Below, piece by piece: positions 13,249 to 24,794 of a stretch of DNA of 64,000 nt (position 1 is the stretch's first letter; each line of letters opens with the position of its first letter). A program made the translations under genes and the position numbers. The notes under the pieces are model-generated. The model was not told where the DNA came from and did no database searches. It saw only the letters and a list, made by a program, of their open reading frames with translations. The DNA is from Syncephalis plumigaleata (Eukaryota > Zoopagomycota > Zoopagomycetes > Zoopagales > Piptocephalidaceae), in assembly GCA_025201365.1 (NCBI GenBank), contig JAIXMF010000028.1, positions 19,914 to 83,913 on the forward strand, in the 5' to 3' direction.

Positions 13249-15709
13249 GACTTATCATCTATGTTTACGACGATAGAAACGTATGGAGGAGGCACTTGCT
13301 GCCCGATCAAAGGATGATCTTCGCTCGCCCATTTGCTGTATTCTTGGTCACGTAGATACGGGTAAAACCAAGCTATTGGATAAGGTGCGCATTATTGGAT
13401 TAGCTATTACCTATGCTAACCATTAATTCATATAGATCCGACAAACTAATGTTCAAGAAGGTGAAGCTGGTGGTATTACTCAACAAATTGGTGCCACCTA
13501 CTTCCCGATTGATGCGGTTAAGCAAAAGACGGAATGCTTACCCGAGGTAATTCGATATTGCCACCGATCCACTAGTCAATAGTTATTAATGCTCGTTTAC
13601 TTATAGGACATCAGAATTGAATACAAACTGCCTGGTCTATTGGTCATCGACACGCCAGGTCACGAGTCATTCACTAATCTACGATCTCGTGGTTCATCGC
13701 TGTGTAATATCGCCATTCTCGTTGTAGATATTGTGGTAAGTAGATTGAGATAACGCGAATGGAGTGCATGAATACATTAGCTGATTGATCGATTCATTCA
13801 TTTGCACTATTATTATGTAGCATGGTTTAGAGCCACAAACACTCGAGTCATTACGTCTATTGCGTGATCGTAAAACACCATTTATTGTTGCACTCAACAA
13901 GGTTTGTACACAGCGAGGAATATACAAACGGAACAACTAGTAATAATGTGCAACGATATCGTTCGTATAGATTGATCGTGTCTACGACTGGAAACCAATT
14001 CCGAACAATGCGTTCCGCGACTCGCTTAGTAAACAAAAGCAACACGCACAACGGGAATTTGAGGATCGTACCAAAAAAGTCATATTGGAATTCGCTGAAC
14101 AGGTGAGTCTAGCCGTCAGCTATTATAAATGTAACACTAATGAATCATTCTATCCCCTGCGATACGATATGATACGATACGATACGATTAGGGTCTCAAC
14201 TCGTGTCTTTACTATGAGAATAAGAATCTTGGCCGTAATGTGTCGCTCGTGCCAACTTCAGCCATTACAGGCGAGGGTATTCCCGATTTACTTAACCTGC
14301 TGGTGCAACTAACTCAAACGCGTATGAACGACAAGCTAATGTATTTGTCGGAACTGGAGTGCACAGTATTAGAGGTAAAGGTGATAGAAGGCCTCGGCAC
14401 CACCATTGATGTTGTATTGTCGAATGGCGTGTTGAACGAAGGTGACCGTATTGTAGTATGCGGCTTGAACGGACCTATCGTCACCAATGTCCGAGCACTG
14501 CTTACACCGCAACCATTACGAGAATTACGAGTTAAGGTAAGGGAGACAAGCAATAGTGTCTTGGTTAGTAGCATCAGCTTACCTGTAAATATACAATGAT
14601 GATAGTCGGCCTACGTGCATCACAAGACCATTAAAGCCGCCATGGGTGTTAAGATTTGCGCGCCAGAACTAGAAAAGACCATTGCCGGCTCCCGTCTCAT
14701 GGTGGTTGGTCCGGATGACGATGAAGACGATCTAATGGACGAGGTCATGTCCGATCTGCAAACCTTGTTAAAATCGGTCGACAAAAGTGGTCGCGGTGTT
14801 TGTGTACAAGCATCGACTATCGGTTCACTGGAAGCATTGCTGGAATTCCTGCGAGTATCAAAGATTCCCGTGTCCGGCATTAACATTGGTCCCGTGCATA
14901 AGCGTGACATTATTCGCTGCTCGACCATGTTGGAACGAGCCAAGGAATTCGCGGTAATGCTATGCTTTGATGTCAAGGTCGACAGGGATGCGCAAGAGTT
15001 GGCAGATGAAATGGGCATACGTATATTTACCGCCGATATCATCTACCATCTATTCGATCAATTTATGGCATACAATAAGGTAAACCTACTAGTGCACATA
15101 GCATAACAAGTGATTAGCAACGATGATGATGAACTAATATAGATGATTTCATTGTGTTATGTTATTTAGGAAATTATGGAACAAAAACGCAAGGATCAAG
15201 CACCTGAAGCGGTCTTCCCTTGCGTACTAAAGATCGTGCCCGGTTGTGTATTCAACAAGCGTGATCCAATCGTTTTGGGTGTCGACGTGGTAGAGGGTAG
15301 TCTCCGTCCCGGTACACCGATCTGCGTGATTAACACGGATCCCGAGACGAAGGAGAGGGAAATTATCACGCTCGGTAAGGTGACCAGTATCGAGCAGAAT
15401 CACAAGAGTGTCGACCTCGTAAAGAAGGGACAAGCTACCGCGGGTGTTGCCGTTAAGATTGAATGTCCCGTCTATGAAACACCGAAGATGGTAGGCCGTC
15501 ACTTTACAGAACAGAATGAACTATACAGCAAGGTAAGCGCGGCACGACTATTGCTGTACTAATGGATAGCATGACTAGAGTATTAATCGTCATGCTATTA
15601 GATATCTCGTCAATCAATTGATATCCTTAAGGAAAGCTTCCGTAACGATGTGTCCAAGGAGGAATGGGCATTGATTGTTAAGCTAAAGAAGACGCTGGAC
15701 ATTCAATAA
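13249..15709 (+). pseudogene. eIF5B 3' duplicate lacking the N-terminal region
   Basis: Near-identical inverted copy of the eIF5B gene at 29.0-31.5 kb, cut at its 5' side inside an intron. It retains the acceptor before the exon starting [12 protein letters not shown] and everything to the stop at 15707, including the G1 ([13 protein letters not shown]), G3 (DTPGHESF) and G4 (NKID, split by an intron) motifs and domains II-IV. It lacks the roughly 500-residue Lys/Glu-rich N-terminal part. An in-frame ATG sits at the first Met of the exon (13284), so a shortened GTPase could in principle be made. Bacterial IF2 and truncated fungal eIF5B work without the N-terminal tail, so activity is not excluded. 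Whether it has a promoter is unknown. Confidence 0.85.
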
Positions 15710-16376
15710 ATAAAATGACATGCCATTAGTTAGTAAGCTACATAAGAGTGTACTTCGTATTTATCACATACAGCGTGAACGGGTAATGATGATCTACGTC
15801 ACATGGCTATTCAATAAATGGCCATACCATTATTTATATTTATGTAACATGATTATGTATTAATAAACGAAATTGCCGTATTTACTTGATGCTCTTGCCT
15901 TGTACCAATACATGTATGATTATTTGGATTATTACGAAATAATAGAAGAATGATACATTCTGAACGGTATGAAGCAATGGACAGCTTGTCTTTATTGTTA
16001 TGTGTATAATGGCGATAGAATGGAATAACTAACTAACATTACTGATGAAGATGCCGGAATAGTAGAATGGAATGAGTGTATGAAATGATTGATGCTGGAT
16101 GAAAGAGAGGAATGAGCAGACTAAGATACAATGTCGTTCTGGCAATTAGAAGGTAATGAAGCAATAATGAGATAGAAGGGTATACAATAATGACATGTCG
16201 ATACAGATCAAAATGATTCATGTTTATTTATGTTGCTAGTGGATACTTGTCAATGATGGATGGCAATGAGTGTTGGCAGTAAGCATTAGCGTGGTTGATT
16301 ATTCCGGTATATTGTCGTTGTTGTTGAATATTAGTTGATTGACATTTAGAATGGGAATTAGTACATATTGTCTGGA
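13249..16376 (+). repeat. Inverted duplication A, left arm (about 3.13 kb)
   Basis: Matches 28371-31495 in reverse complement. Exons appear identical across the copies wherever I compared translations. The non-coding tail (about 15720-16376) shows scattered substitutions and small indels. The outer end lies in an eIF5B intron. The inner end falls in plain intergenic DNA at a TCTGGATG-like sequence. The arms enclose about 12 kb. Confidence 0.9.
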
Positions 16377-16444
16377 TGTCGTCTCTTGTATCAGCAGGGA
16401 ATAAAGCTATGTTATAATATGTTTATTAAGTGAAGGAAAACCCG

Positions 16445-16560
16445 CATAGGAAGCATATTTGTGTACACCCAAAGCAATACTGGCCTATGGCCAGTAAGCT
16501 ACCCCTATCCCTCCTAAGCCAAACAATGCTGGCTTAGGCAACCCAAATATGCTTCCTATG
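16445..16560. repeat. Cloverleaf-like inverted-repeat element
   Basis: A perfect 17-bp terminal inverted repeat (CATAGGAAGCATATTTG at 16445-16461; its complement at 16544-16560) closes two internal hairpins. The first has an 8-bp stem with a 3-nt loop (16478-16496, TACTGGCC/GGCCAGTA). The second has a 9-bp stem (16513-16521 with 16530-16538, CCTAAGCCA/TGGCTTAGG). Together these make a three-way junction of 116 nt. It could be a structured RNA gene or a very short palindromic mobile element. No tRNA boxes are present. Confidence 0.75.
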
Positions 16561-16762
16561 ATTACAATGTTTAGACTATGATGGCAGTAATTAAATGGTT
16601 GATAGCGTTGTAAATGAATAATAAAGAGTATAATTAGTAAACGGCAGCTATTAGTATTGATTGTATGCACGAGTGGCTATATTTACTTACCTTCTGGTTA
16701 CTGTTACGTATTGCGTGTATCCTCGTAATATGAATAGACAGCTATCTAATGAATCAAAATGG

Positions 16763-17150
16763 TTAGTAACAAAAGGGTGGCGAGGCAAATGCCGTTGTAT
16801 GTCCTAGAATTCCCCACGGAATACTATTGAGCAATCTTTCGATCTGCGTAATAGCGGACATACACAACATCCACCTACCGCGATAAAGGAGTGTCTTGTA
16901 ATAGCAGAACTCTGCTACGCGCGTAGCCTTCCGACTATCCAAGGCATTCAAGTATCGCTTACATTGATTGTGGATTACTACAGCCCATAGCAGCTTACTC
17001 AAGGATTAGGGTAGATAGCGCTCGGCGAAAACTGTCAACTCAATGCTTGTTCCGTTCTTGCGACTCGGCACCAGTCCCAATCGCTTAAGTAGCTGCTACT
17101 TTCTGCTGTAGCTCCAACAATCAATGTCCCATGCATGTGTACTTTCAAGC
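16763..17150 (-). pseudogene. Coding relic, unknown family
   Basis: On the minus strand a 79-residue open segment (17002 down to 16763) reads LLWAVVIHNQCKRYLNAL and later YYKTLLYRGRWMLCMSAITQ. Upstream, a second segment in another frame (KRLGLVPSRKNGTSIELTVF) appears to belong to the same protein. The composition looks like real protein and the frames do not join, so a decayed gene or transposon fragment is likely. The family is not recognised. Confidence 0.35.
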
Positions 17151-17620
17151 AAATAAAGCGCAAATATATAATACCTAATAGTATACTTATTATTAACGCC
17201 ATACGAACAAATACAATAAAGAATAACTCATTCTATGTATATAAGCGATAGTATTATGTAGAAAGTGCCATTACAAGGAAAGAATAGCAGAATGATGGTG
17301 GAAAACGAAAGAAAAATAAAAAGCGCAAAAGACGTAGACAGTTGAGGAAGGTAACGGGTGCAGTGTGCAGTCAGTTAGTTCCGATAGGCTAGAATTAAAT
17401 AACAGTTTACGATGATGACATGCACAGGATTAAGCTAGGTAGCAGTGTGATGTTGTAGTGACGTGGCTGCAGTGCATAAGTGGAATAACGGTGTGAGAAT
17501 TTTTTGGACGCGTTGTGTTACGTAAGTGGACAAAAAACGAAAAACGATAGTTTGCGATATCGGAATTGACATGTCAATAGCGTTGGAAGAATACGATGAA
17601 CTGCCTACGTCATAAACGTC

Positions 17621-18228
17621 AGTAAAAGATGGATGGATGGATGGAAATCCTAGTAAACGGTATCGGTGCGGGTCCTTTGTCAATAATCAGACAAATCGTG
17701 ACTACTTTACGCAGAGTGAAACCGCCTTCCAAATAAAGACGATGCAAGTGCGCAGTCACTTTGCTTGTTTATCTTGACGACCAATATCTTCTACGCCCTG
17801 TAAATTTGTCATGAATAAAGGAATTTACATTAAATGTGCACAGTGTATTCTACCAAGTGACAAGCAATGCAAGCAAACTTGCCGCGTCGAAATCGATCAA
17901 GTATTGGCAAAGATCGTAAAAAATGGATGGATGGATGGATGAAAATCCTGGTAAATGATATCGGTGCGGAAATGCTTTGTCAATAATCAGACAGATCGTG
18001 GCTGCTTTACGCAGAGCAAAACCACCTTCCAAATAAAGACGATGCAAGTGCGCAGTCACTTTGCTTGTTTATCTTGACGACCAATATCTTATATGCCCTA
18101 TAAATTTATCATGAATAAAGATATCTACATTAAATGTGTACAGCGTATTTAGTCAAGTGTCAAGCTATACAAGCAAACTTGCCGCGTAGAAATTGGTCAA
18201 GTATTGGCAAAGATCGTAAAAAACATGT
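17621..18228. repeat. Tandem duplication of a ~300-bp unit
   Basis: Two adjacent units begin at about 17621 and 17917, each starting GTAAAARATGGATGGATGG. A third start at 18217 diverges at once. Unit lengths are about 296 and 300 bases. They share long blocks such as CAAATAAAGACGATGCAAGT and GACGACCAATATCTT, with perhaps 10% differences. No conserved open frame spans both. Confidence 0.9.
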
Positions 18229-18550
18229 GATTATTGTAGCGTTGGAGCTGCTCAGTTCTGTTCAGTATGAGTTTGAGACATTCCCAGGTACAAAGCGTCC
18301 TAGAGGAAATATAGCGGTATAAGCTGAAGCTACAGTTATATGACGTAGTGTACTGAGTCATATAAAGCCACTAGTGGTGGCGACGGTAGGTAATAGGCCA
18401 TGAACAAGCTCATATTCTGCTACTCATTTAGTTCTATTCACTATCTAGTTCAACCTAGGCTTACGCACAAGCTTTTACTTAAGTCCCATACGGCTCCAGT
18501 CCCGCTGTTCATACTCTTACGGTGATATACTCAACAATTACGCTTTCAGA

Positions 18551-21124
18551 ATGGAACAAGGTGCCGGTCCAGCTGCCAACAACAAAAGCGACGTGTCAAC
18601 ACCAAGCAAGGCTGCGATTCGCGATACTCTTACGAATGCCGCGACTCCACCTACCTTGGGAGACGAACTGCAGCAAGGTGCCGTGTCTATTAGTGCCAGC
18701 AATGGCAGTAACAGCACTAAATCTTCAGCTTCAGTTTCAGCTCCAATACTAGTACCAGCATCAAAGTCCGCGCCTATTATAATACCAGCCACTACTGCTG
18801 GTATTAACGACGGAAGAGCACCTATTGCCGCTTTTAATTCTGCTCCTATTCCCACTCCTGCCATCTCTCCTGCCATCTCTCCTATTCTCGCCCCCGCTCC
18901 CGCCACTTCTCCTGCTACTACCACTGTCATCTCTCCTATTATCGCTCCTACTACCACTGCCACTGGTGCTGCCTCGGAACCGGTGCCTGTTCAATCAGCG
19001 GAGGCATTACCGAAGCCAGCACAACTATCAGCTGCTGGCGGCGGTAGTACAGGTGTAGGAAAAAAGCACAGTAAATTTATTCATGTGCCTTTTAAGTGGC
19101 CCGAGCTGAAGCAGGAGAACCGCACGAAGCTAGTAGGGTGGATAACGCCAGAAGGAGATAAGAAGCAGGGTAAGCTATGTTTGAATGACACAGACGAGAA
19201 TAACTAACCTATCTGTAGAATTGCTACTTTACCGTGGCAGCAAGCTATCATTCGGTAATGAAGATGACTGGTAAGTTGCTACTATGTCACCTTGATCTAC
19301 TTACTAATTGCAATACATTAGTGATTATAAGCTTCCTCAGCATAATAACTCTGCTTTCGATATATCAGAGGTAAGAGAATAATCATATTAAACGATGGGT
19401 GTAATCTAACCTGCAGCTCATTAGGAGAATGGTATGATTCACATAACAGTAAGTACTATGCTCAAATGTATTGAATGTTTAACTAATCATTTATTAGAAT
19501 GGAGGCTCTGTTGCCTTAACTAGTAAGTTATTGGTATGAACGGTCAAATATGCATGTTAATCATTTCTGTAGTAAACGACCAGCAGGAAGCTGAAAACAG
19601 CACATTTGGAAATGTTGGTATTATTAAGATAAGCATTTATGATTGTAAGTTACAGCTTTCCCTATAATCTTGAGCTAACAATATATATATATAGACAATT
19701 TTATATATACCGCACTAGAACAACCAGAATCAGAGCAGGTGTCACCTGTTTATTACATACAGGTAAATGGAGACAAATACATACAATATTACTACTAACA
19801 CGATACAGATGCTGGGTGGTTATTATCACACCACAGAGCGTCTCGGCGGGTAGGTGACCAAATAGTTAAATGCAGGGAAGTTCTATAATGAATAGCTAAC
19901 ATGCGTATCTAGCGGTGCTTTCGGCACAGTATACAAGGGGGTATCGTGCACTACCGGAGAAGAAGTCGCGATCAAACAAGCCGGTAGCGACGATACGACA
20001 CTGGTGAATGAATGGGGCATAATGCAAAAGTTTCGACAACAACAGCATATACTACGTGCCATTAGTTTCAACATAGACGATTATGGCACGTTTGTTGTTA
20101 CCGAGCTAGCTAAAGGAGGCAGTCTAAAAGACTACGTTAACAAAAATCCTCCATATCTCCCTGAAACCAAGGTCAAGATAATTGTCCGGCAAATTCTGTT
20201 GGCGCTTCAGGTAAGTAATACAACCATAATTAATATCAAAACCATATTAACCCATACACTATTAGGATCTGCACGAGGCCAACATGGCGCACCTTGGTAA
20301 GTAATTATGCTTATGATTAACTAATAATATTTACTCAGGATAACTTGTTTAATGTAATTCATTTACAACTAGATATCAAGGTAAGTTATTTGGTTATTTG
20401 CTTTATTATAAATATTAACACAAGTATAGCCCGAGAACATTCTTTTCAAAGACAAGAAATGTGCATGCGCCCTCTTGGCAGATTTTGGGCTGTCGCTTAT
20501 ATTCACAAGCTCAAACACAAATACCAATGGGCCTATTGGCACGCCAGAATACATGGCACCCGAAGTCCTTTTGAGCGGCACGGATGTAAACGCCGTTGTT
20601 GATTTTTTTGCCAAACAAGGCGATGGTGGCAAAGAGAAGGTTGCCCATCTCCACGGCTCACATATCGGCTTCAACAAAAGCGCCGATCTATGGAGCCTAG
20701 GTGTACTTACATATTATTTGTTAAGCGGTAAGTTAATTTCTACTTAAAATTAACGATAGCTAACGTAGTATGTTACAGGTCAGTATCCATTCATGAAGGA
20801 TCAAAATGAATACACTTATGAAGAGTACATCAAGACAATTTTTAATGAGCAAACGCCATTTAAAATTATAAATTCTAATGAGCCCATGGTAGAAGGTACG
20901 CTATTATTATTACACTAGTACAATCCACTAATTGCAATCAATCATGTTTAGCGAAACGTTTTATTAATGGTCTTCTCCATGTTAATCCGGCCCGACGCAT
21001 GACGGCCGTGGATGCTGCAGAGCATCCATGGCTTAAATTCGCGCAGGAAGCAAAGCGAAAGCTTGACTGCTTCCTACAATCTGACCTGTCTGAGCCACCA
21101 GCAAAGCGACAACGGCGCTTTTAA
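18551..21124 (+). CDS. FHA-like plus protein kinase (Chk2/CAMK-like)
   Basis: Ser/Thr protein kinase with about 13 exons. ATG 18551 opens a low-complexity Ala/Pro/Thr/Ser-rich region of about 170 residues. A beta-rich segment follows (VPFKWPELKQENRTKLVGWI, LLLYRGSKLSFGNEDDC, INDQQEAENSTFGNVGIIK); its position and NSTFGN motif suggest an FHA domain, as in Chk2/Rad53, but this is tentative. The kinase domain has the glycine loop LGGGAFGTVYKG, the lysine of VAIK, the catalytic loop HLDIKPEN, DFG (ADFGLSL), APE (TPEYMAPEVLL) and DLWSLGVLTYYLLSG. The catalytic Asp and Lys are kept, while the HRD arginine is Leu. An insertion of about 35 residues follows APE. The tail ends in a basic PPAKRQRRF, a likely nuclear signal. 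The frame is unbroken with canonical splices. Confidence 0.85.
20373..20380 (+). other. 8-nt micro-exon encoding the kinase catalytic-loop DIK
   Basis: ATATCAAG lies between a CTAG acceptor and a GTAAGT donor. With the G ending the previous exon (20296), it supplies exactly Asp-Ile-Lys of HLDIKPEN. Skipping it would delete catalytic residues and shift the frame. It is independent evidence that this genome's spliceosome defines exons of a few bases. Confidence 0.88.
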
Positions 21125-22760
21125 TTGTCACCACTAATGTACCATACAATTCTGTTCAATAAATGTACTACTATTGTCATTAACAATTTAAATTACTGCA
21201 TGCAAACATTTCCATACTTGCTACTCCATTCATTCTACTATTGCTCTCTTTATTCACTATGCTTATCTTCATCATTCTACTGTTCCACTACATATACATG
21301 CTTGCCAATATTGTCGTTTCACACTGCATGTATTCACTATTCCACCTATTGCCCATTCCCCTTGTTATTTACTTCTTTACACAGCACGCGCCTTATTCGT
21401 GCCAACTGCACTCTAGTTGTTTCTATTGTTTCCCTGCTATTTATTTCTTAAACAACACGCGTCTTCTTTGTGTCAACTACATTCCACTTGCCAATAAACA
21501 ATACACGTCTACTTCCTCTTCATTATATGCTAGTTATTTCTTTTACTTTCTCAGTAATACGTGTCTTCTTCGTGTCATTGTATTCCTCTATTCCTTGTTT
21601 ATTGCTTCTGGTTATTCTTTTGTTTACTACTAATCTTAACTCGTTTATGTGCTCATTTGTCTTTAGTATCATAACACCTTTGTTTATTGTTTGTTCTACT
21701 CATTAGCATACAGTGCCCTGTCTTGTATGCGTAATGTTGCTTGTGTGTCTGCTATCCTCGCTGATACACGTCATCTCCACCTTGTCTTTCTTCCACTATT
21801 CGTTCATATATCACTCCGCTCTATCATAATAATATCTACATGCGGTTACTCTACTACAAGCACACGTCGTTTCTGCAAGTTGTTCGAGTATGCGTGTCTT
21901 TGTACCGAGTACTTATTACTTTATTCCTTGTTCCTTCGCTTTCCTTCTTAACAATATATCACTTGTCGTTAGTCTATTCCTCGGTCTTGTTCCATTCTAT
22001 TCTCGACTACCGGTAACGTACAACCTGCTAAGCGTACTGATAATTTATTCATTCGCGGTATTGTCATTCCTCGCTATACAGACAACGCTGCTTCTTGTCT
22101 ATACAATAGCATGTTTATTTACCTTAACTGCCGCTGATTGGCATAATAGGACAGTGCAAGTAACTAAACGTGCATGCTATATGCATTCTTCTCTTCTTCT
22201 CTTCTTCTCTTCTGCTTCTTCTGCTCATTTTCTACCGTCACTCTGTGCTTGCTTGCTCTCACATGTCACTCATACGTCTAATAAAATGCCATGGATTACA
22301 CCCGTCCATTTTATTTATCTATCTCTTTGGTCACATACATGTAGACATTATTGTAGTGTTATCAGGTGCAAGCGTATATGTATGATCCTTTGCCATATAC
22401 GTGCTAACAACTTATTAATTGGAATGGTTGGTATACTGCTCGTTCTTAATTGTACTATATTGTCAGCAAACAGCGAAGGCTCGTTTTAGTTTGATCATTC
22501 TATTTTATTGCTGTATTATAATCTTATCTTGACCGTAAATGGCTTTGTGGCATGGACCTGTGTTTGTATGAGTGTGTTAACGTACCAATACTGTCTTTAT
22601 TGTTATGCTTAATGATCACTAAATGTACGATTAATTAAGCATCGCTATTATTACTATAGCATATCCAGACGTAGAATTCGATAACGACTCGATATACAGC
22701 ATATGACTACGGAGTATGCGAGTATCTGTAATATGAATCCGATTTATTTAGTATAGTATA
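21125..22760. other. Intergenic, T-rich, with dispersed repeat
   Basis: Pyrimidine-rich spacer after the kinase stop. Long open frames occur here (for example 21890-22489), but they reflect T-rich composition and have no family features. Repeat copy 2 occupies about 21220-21740. Confidence 0.5.
21220..21740 (+). repeat. Dispersed repeat, copy 2
   Basis: Second copy of the repeat at 12060-12500. It has the best internal tandem structure: ACACGCGTCTTCTTTGTGTC, ACACGTCTACTTCCTC and ACGTGTCTTCTTCGTGTCAT modules follow one another at 60-70 base spacing. Confidence 0.65.
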
Positions 22761-22769
22761 GTTGACACT

Positions 22770-23720
22770 GTAAACTATCATTGAAGCATTTGGTAAAATC
22801 GATCATTGCATTCTCGTTGTAAGCACATATGCATACGTGGTCATTCCATTCACTAGGTTGCTAGCCATTAAATTGTTATTAGCATTAGCCGAATACGACT
22901 ACAAGACAGCACAAGACTTACGGGTAAGATGATAGCAAAAGACATGTATATAAATTCATTTAATAAATTGCACTAGATTTATTGATTGTAAATCGAGTAC
23001 AGTAGTACCAGTGGCCATAGCAGCAATGAATGGATTTGAACTAGGCGGCAATAATCTCCATGTTATTACAGCGATGAAACCTGGTACATTGATCGAAGGC
23101 ATGAAAGCATTAAAAGGATTGGCACCACTTCAAGCACTATCTGCTACGATAGCTAATACTGCTACTACGAGTACTATGGTCAAAGGTAGTATACACGTAC
23201 ATACATACATACATACATACGTAGCAATACCTTGACAGGACAATCCATGGCAATATCACCGGTGGAACCATTGAATAGCGTATTGAATGAAGAAAACATC
23301 AGCATTATAGGAAGTCAGCGTTGCGCGGTAATGCAGAAACTTGCACAGAGTGAAGAGGTAGGCAACACGTATGTACTGATATATCGAATAACATTGCTGG
23401 TGTAGGCAGCTCGTGTTGCACATGATCGAGCACAAAAGAGCGATAACACGACAACTACTGTGGTGCGTATTGCTAATGCAGTCACTGCCGGTGAAGTGGA
23501 CAATACACTAAAAGAAGAGTTCGAGGAGGAGTGTCGTCGCTTTGATGTCATAACTCGTATTCCCATTAAAGTTGACAACGACATCGCTGGTGTCGCCTAT
23601 ATATTCGTGCAGTTTGACGAAGTGTCTGATGCACAGCAAGCGGTGAAGATGCTCCATGGCCGCTGGTTCGGTGGACGACAGTTGGCGGCCGACTTTTACA
23701 ACCAGGATGCGTTTATTTGA
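22770..23720 (+). pseudogene. PUF60: PUF60-like splicing factor, 5'-truncated
   Basis: PUF60 is a poly(U)-binding factor that assists U2AF at 3' splice sites. The retained part begins inside the second RRM (IIEAFGKIDHCILV) and continues with RNP1-side sequence GFIDC...AIAAMNGFELGGNNLHV. The conserved linker LNEENISIIGSQRCAVMQKL comes next, then the C-terminal U2AF-homology motif ending MLHGRWFGGRQLAADFYNQD and the stop at 23718. All these blocks match the PUF60 order. RRM1 and the first half of RRM2 are not visible upstream, where T-rich repeat DNA begins, so this is a 3' fragment. Its remaining exons have intact splice sites and an unbroken frame. Confidence 0.8.
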
Positions 23721-24794
23721 GGTAATCATCGATTAACTATGTAGACATCAGTGAATAATAAAGTGAATATCTCAATCTGGCACATTCATACGACATATGT
23801 TGCCACGATGTGTAGTCGACCAAATAGTCCGTAGAATGATGCATCACTAAACATTACCTACAATGGAGTGTCAATTACAATGTGGTATACCTTTACAGCT
23901 GGTAATACACTACTAGTGTATGATGTACTAAATGTCGTAGTAGCTGATCGATACGTACTAACCTATTGAATGATGATGGATTTGATGATAAGCTAATGTC
24001 TAATAAAAAGTATTAGTAGTGTGATATGGCTGCATTGTACTTACTTGAGTTGTTTGCTTTTTAGATATGACCAAATGTAAGTGCGTTTAGACAAGTGTAT
24101 ACAGGAGATTATGAATATTTATTGATGGAAAAAGCAAAACAAACATATTTCATACAGTTGGCCATACATGGTGCATATTGAATGGAAATAGGAAAGTGTG
24201 GCAACGGCCACATCGTTAGTATAACCAGATAGTAATAGTAATAGTAGCAGTATATATTAACGCTGACTTGTCTTATTATTATTAGCCTTGCTGAGTCTTG
24301 ACGATGACTGAAACGGTTAGTCCATCCACTGACCGAGAATAACACACGATTCCATTCTAATTACCAAATACTTGCTGCGGTATGTCAGCCATGTGATATG
24401 CCCAGTTTAATTTACTGATTGAGACGACGACTGCCCATACTCATATAGAAGTGCCGTTAATGGTAATAATCGAGTGTTCGCTATGTTGGCAGTAATTAGT
24501 GTAGCGTATATTGCATAATAGTAGTATCGCGTGTATCAATATCCATAATTGATCATATCATCTGGATGTTAATAGACTGATGATGATGATGGTATCATTG
24601 GTAGTAGTAATTGCTAGCTGATCATTCTAATCCATTCAACTAATAATGAATATCGTACGCGAATACAGTATGATAAAGTAACAATTTATAATTGGTATGT
24701 GTCTAACAACTAGGTCCTATGTGTTCATGACGATCGAATGAATGGGGTCGTTATTCAATAGGCCTGCTAGGACATCATCGATGGGATGTTGCTA
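23721..24794. other. Intergenic between convergent fragments, no gene seen
   Basis: AT-rich sequence between the convergent ends of the PUF60 and IleRS fragments. Nothing coding or structured stands out. Confidence 0.4.

Larger units (their letters stand above)
16377..18550. other. Intergenic mosaic: structured element, coding relic, tandem duplication
   Basis: No complete gene. It holds a cloverleaf-like element (16445-16560), a minus-strand coding relic (about 16763-17150) and a tandem duplication of about 300 bp (17621-18228). The last 300 bases lead into the kinase start at 18551. Confidence 0.5.

Noticed and set aside
21890-22489. 199-residue hydrophobic open frame
   Set aside because: It lies in T-rich DNA that gives Leu/Phe/Ser-rich frames in several phases; no start context, splice structure or family pattern supports it.
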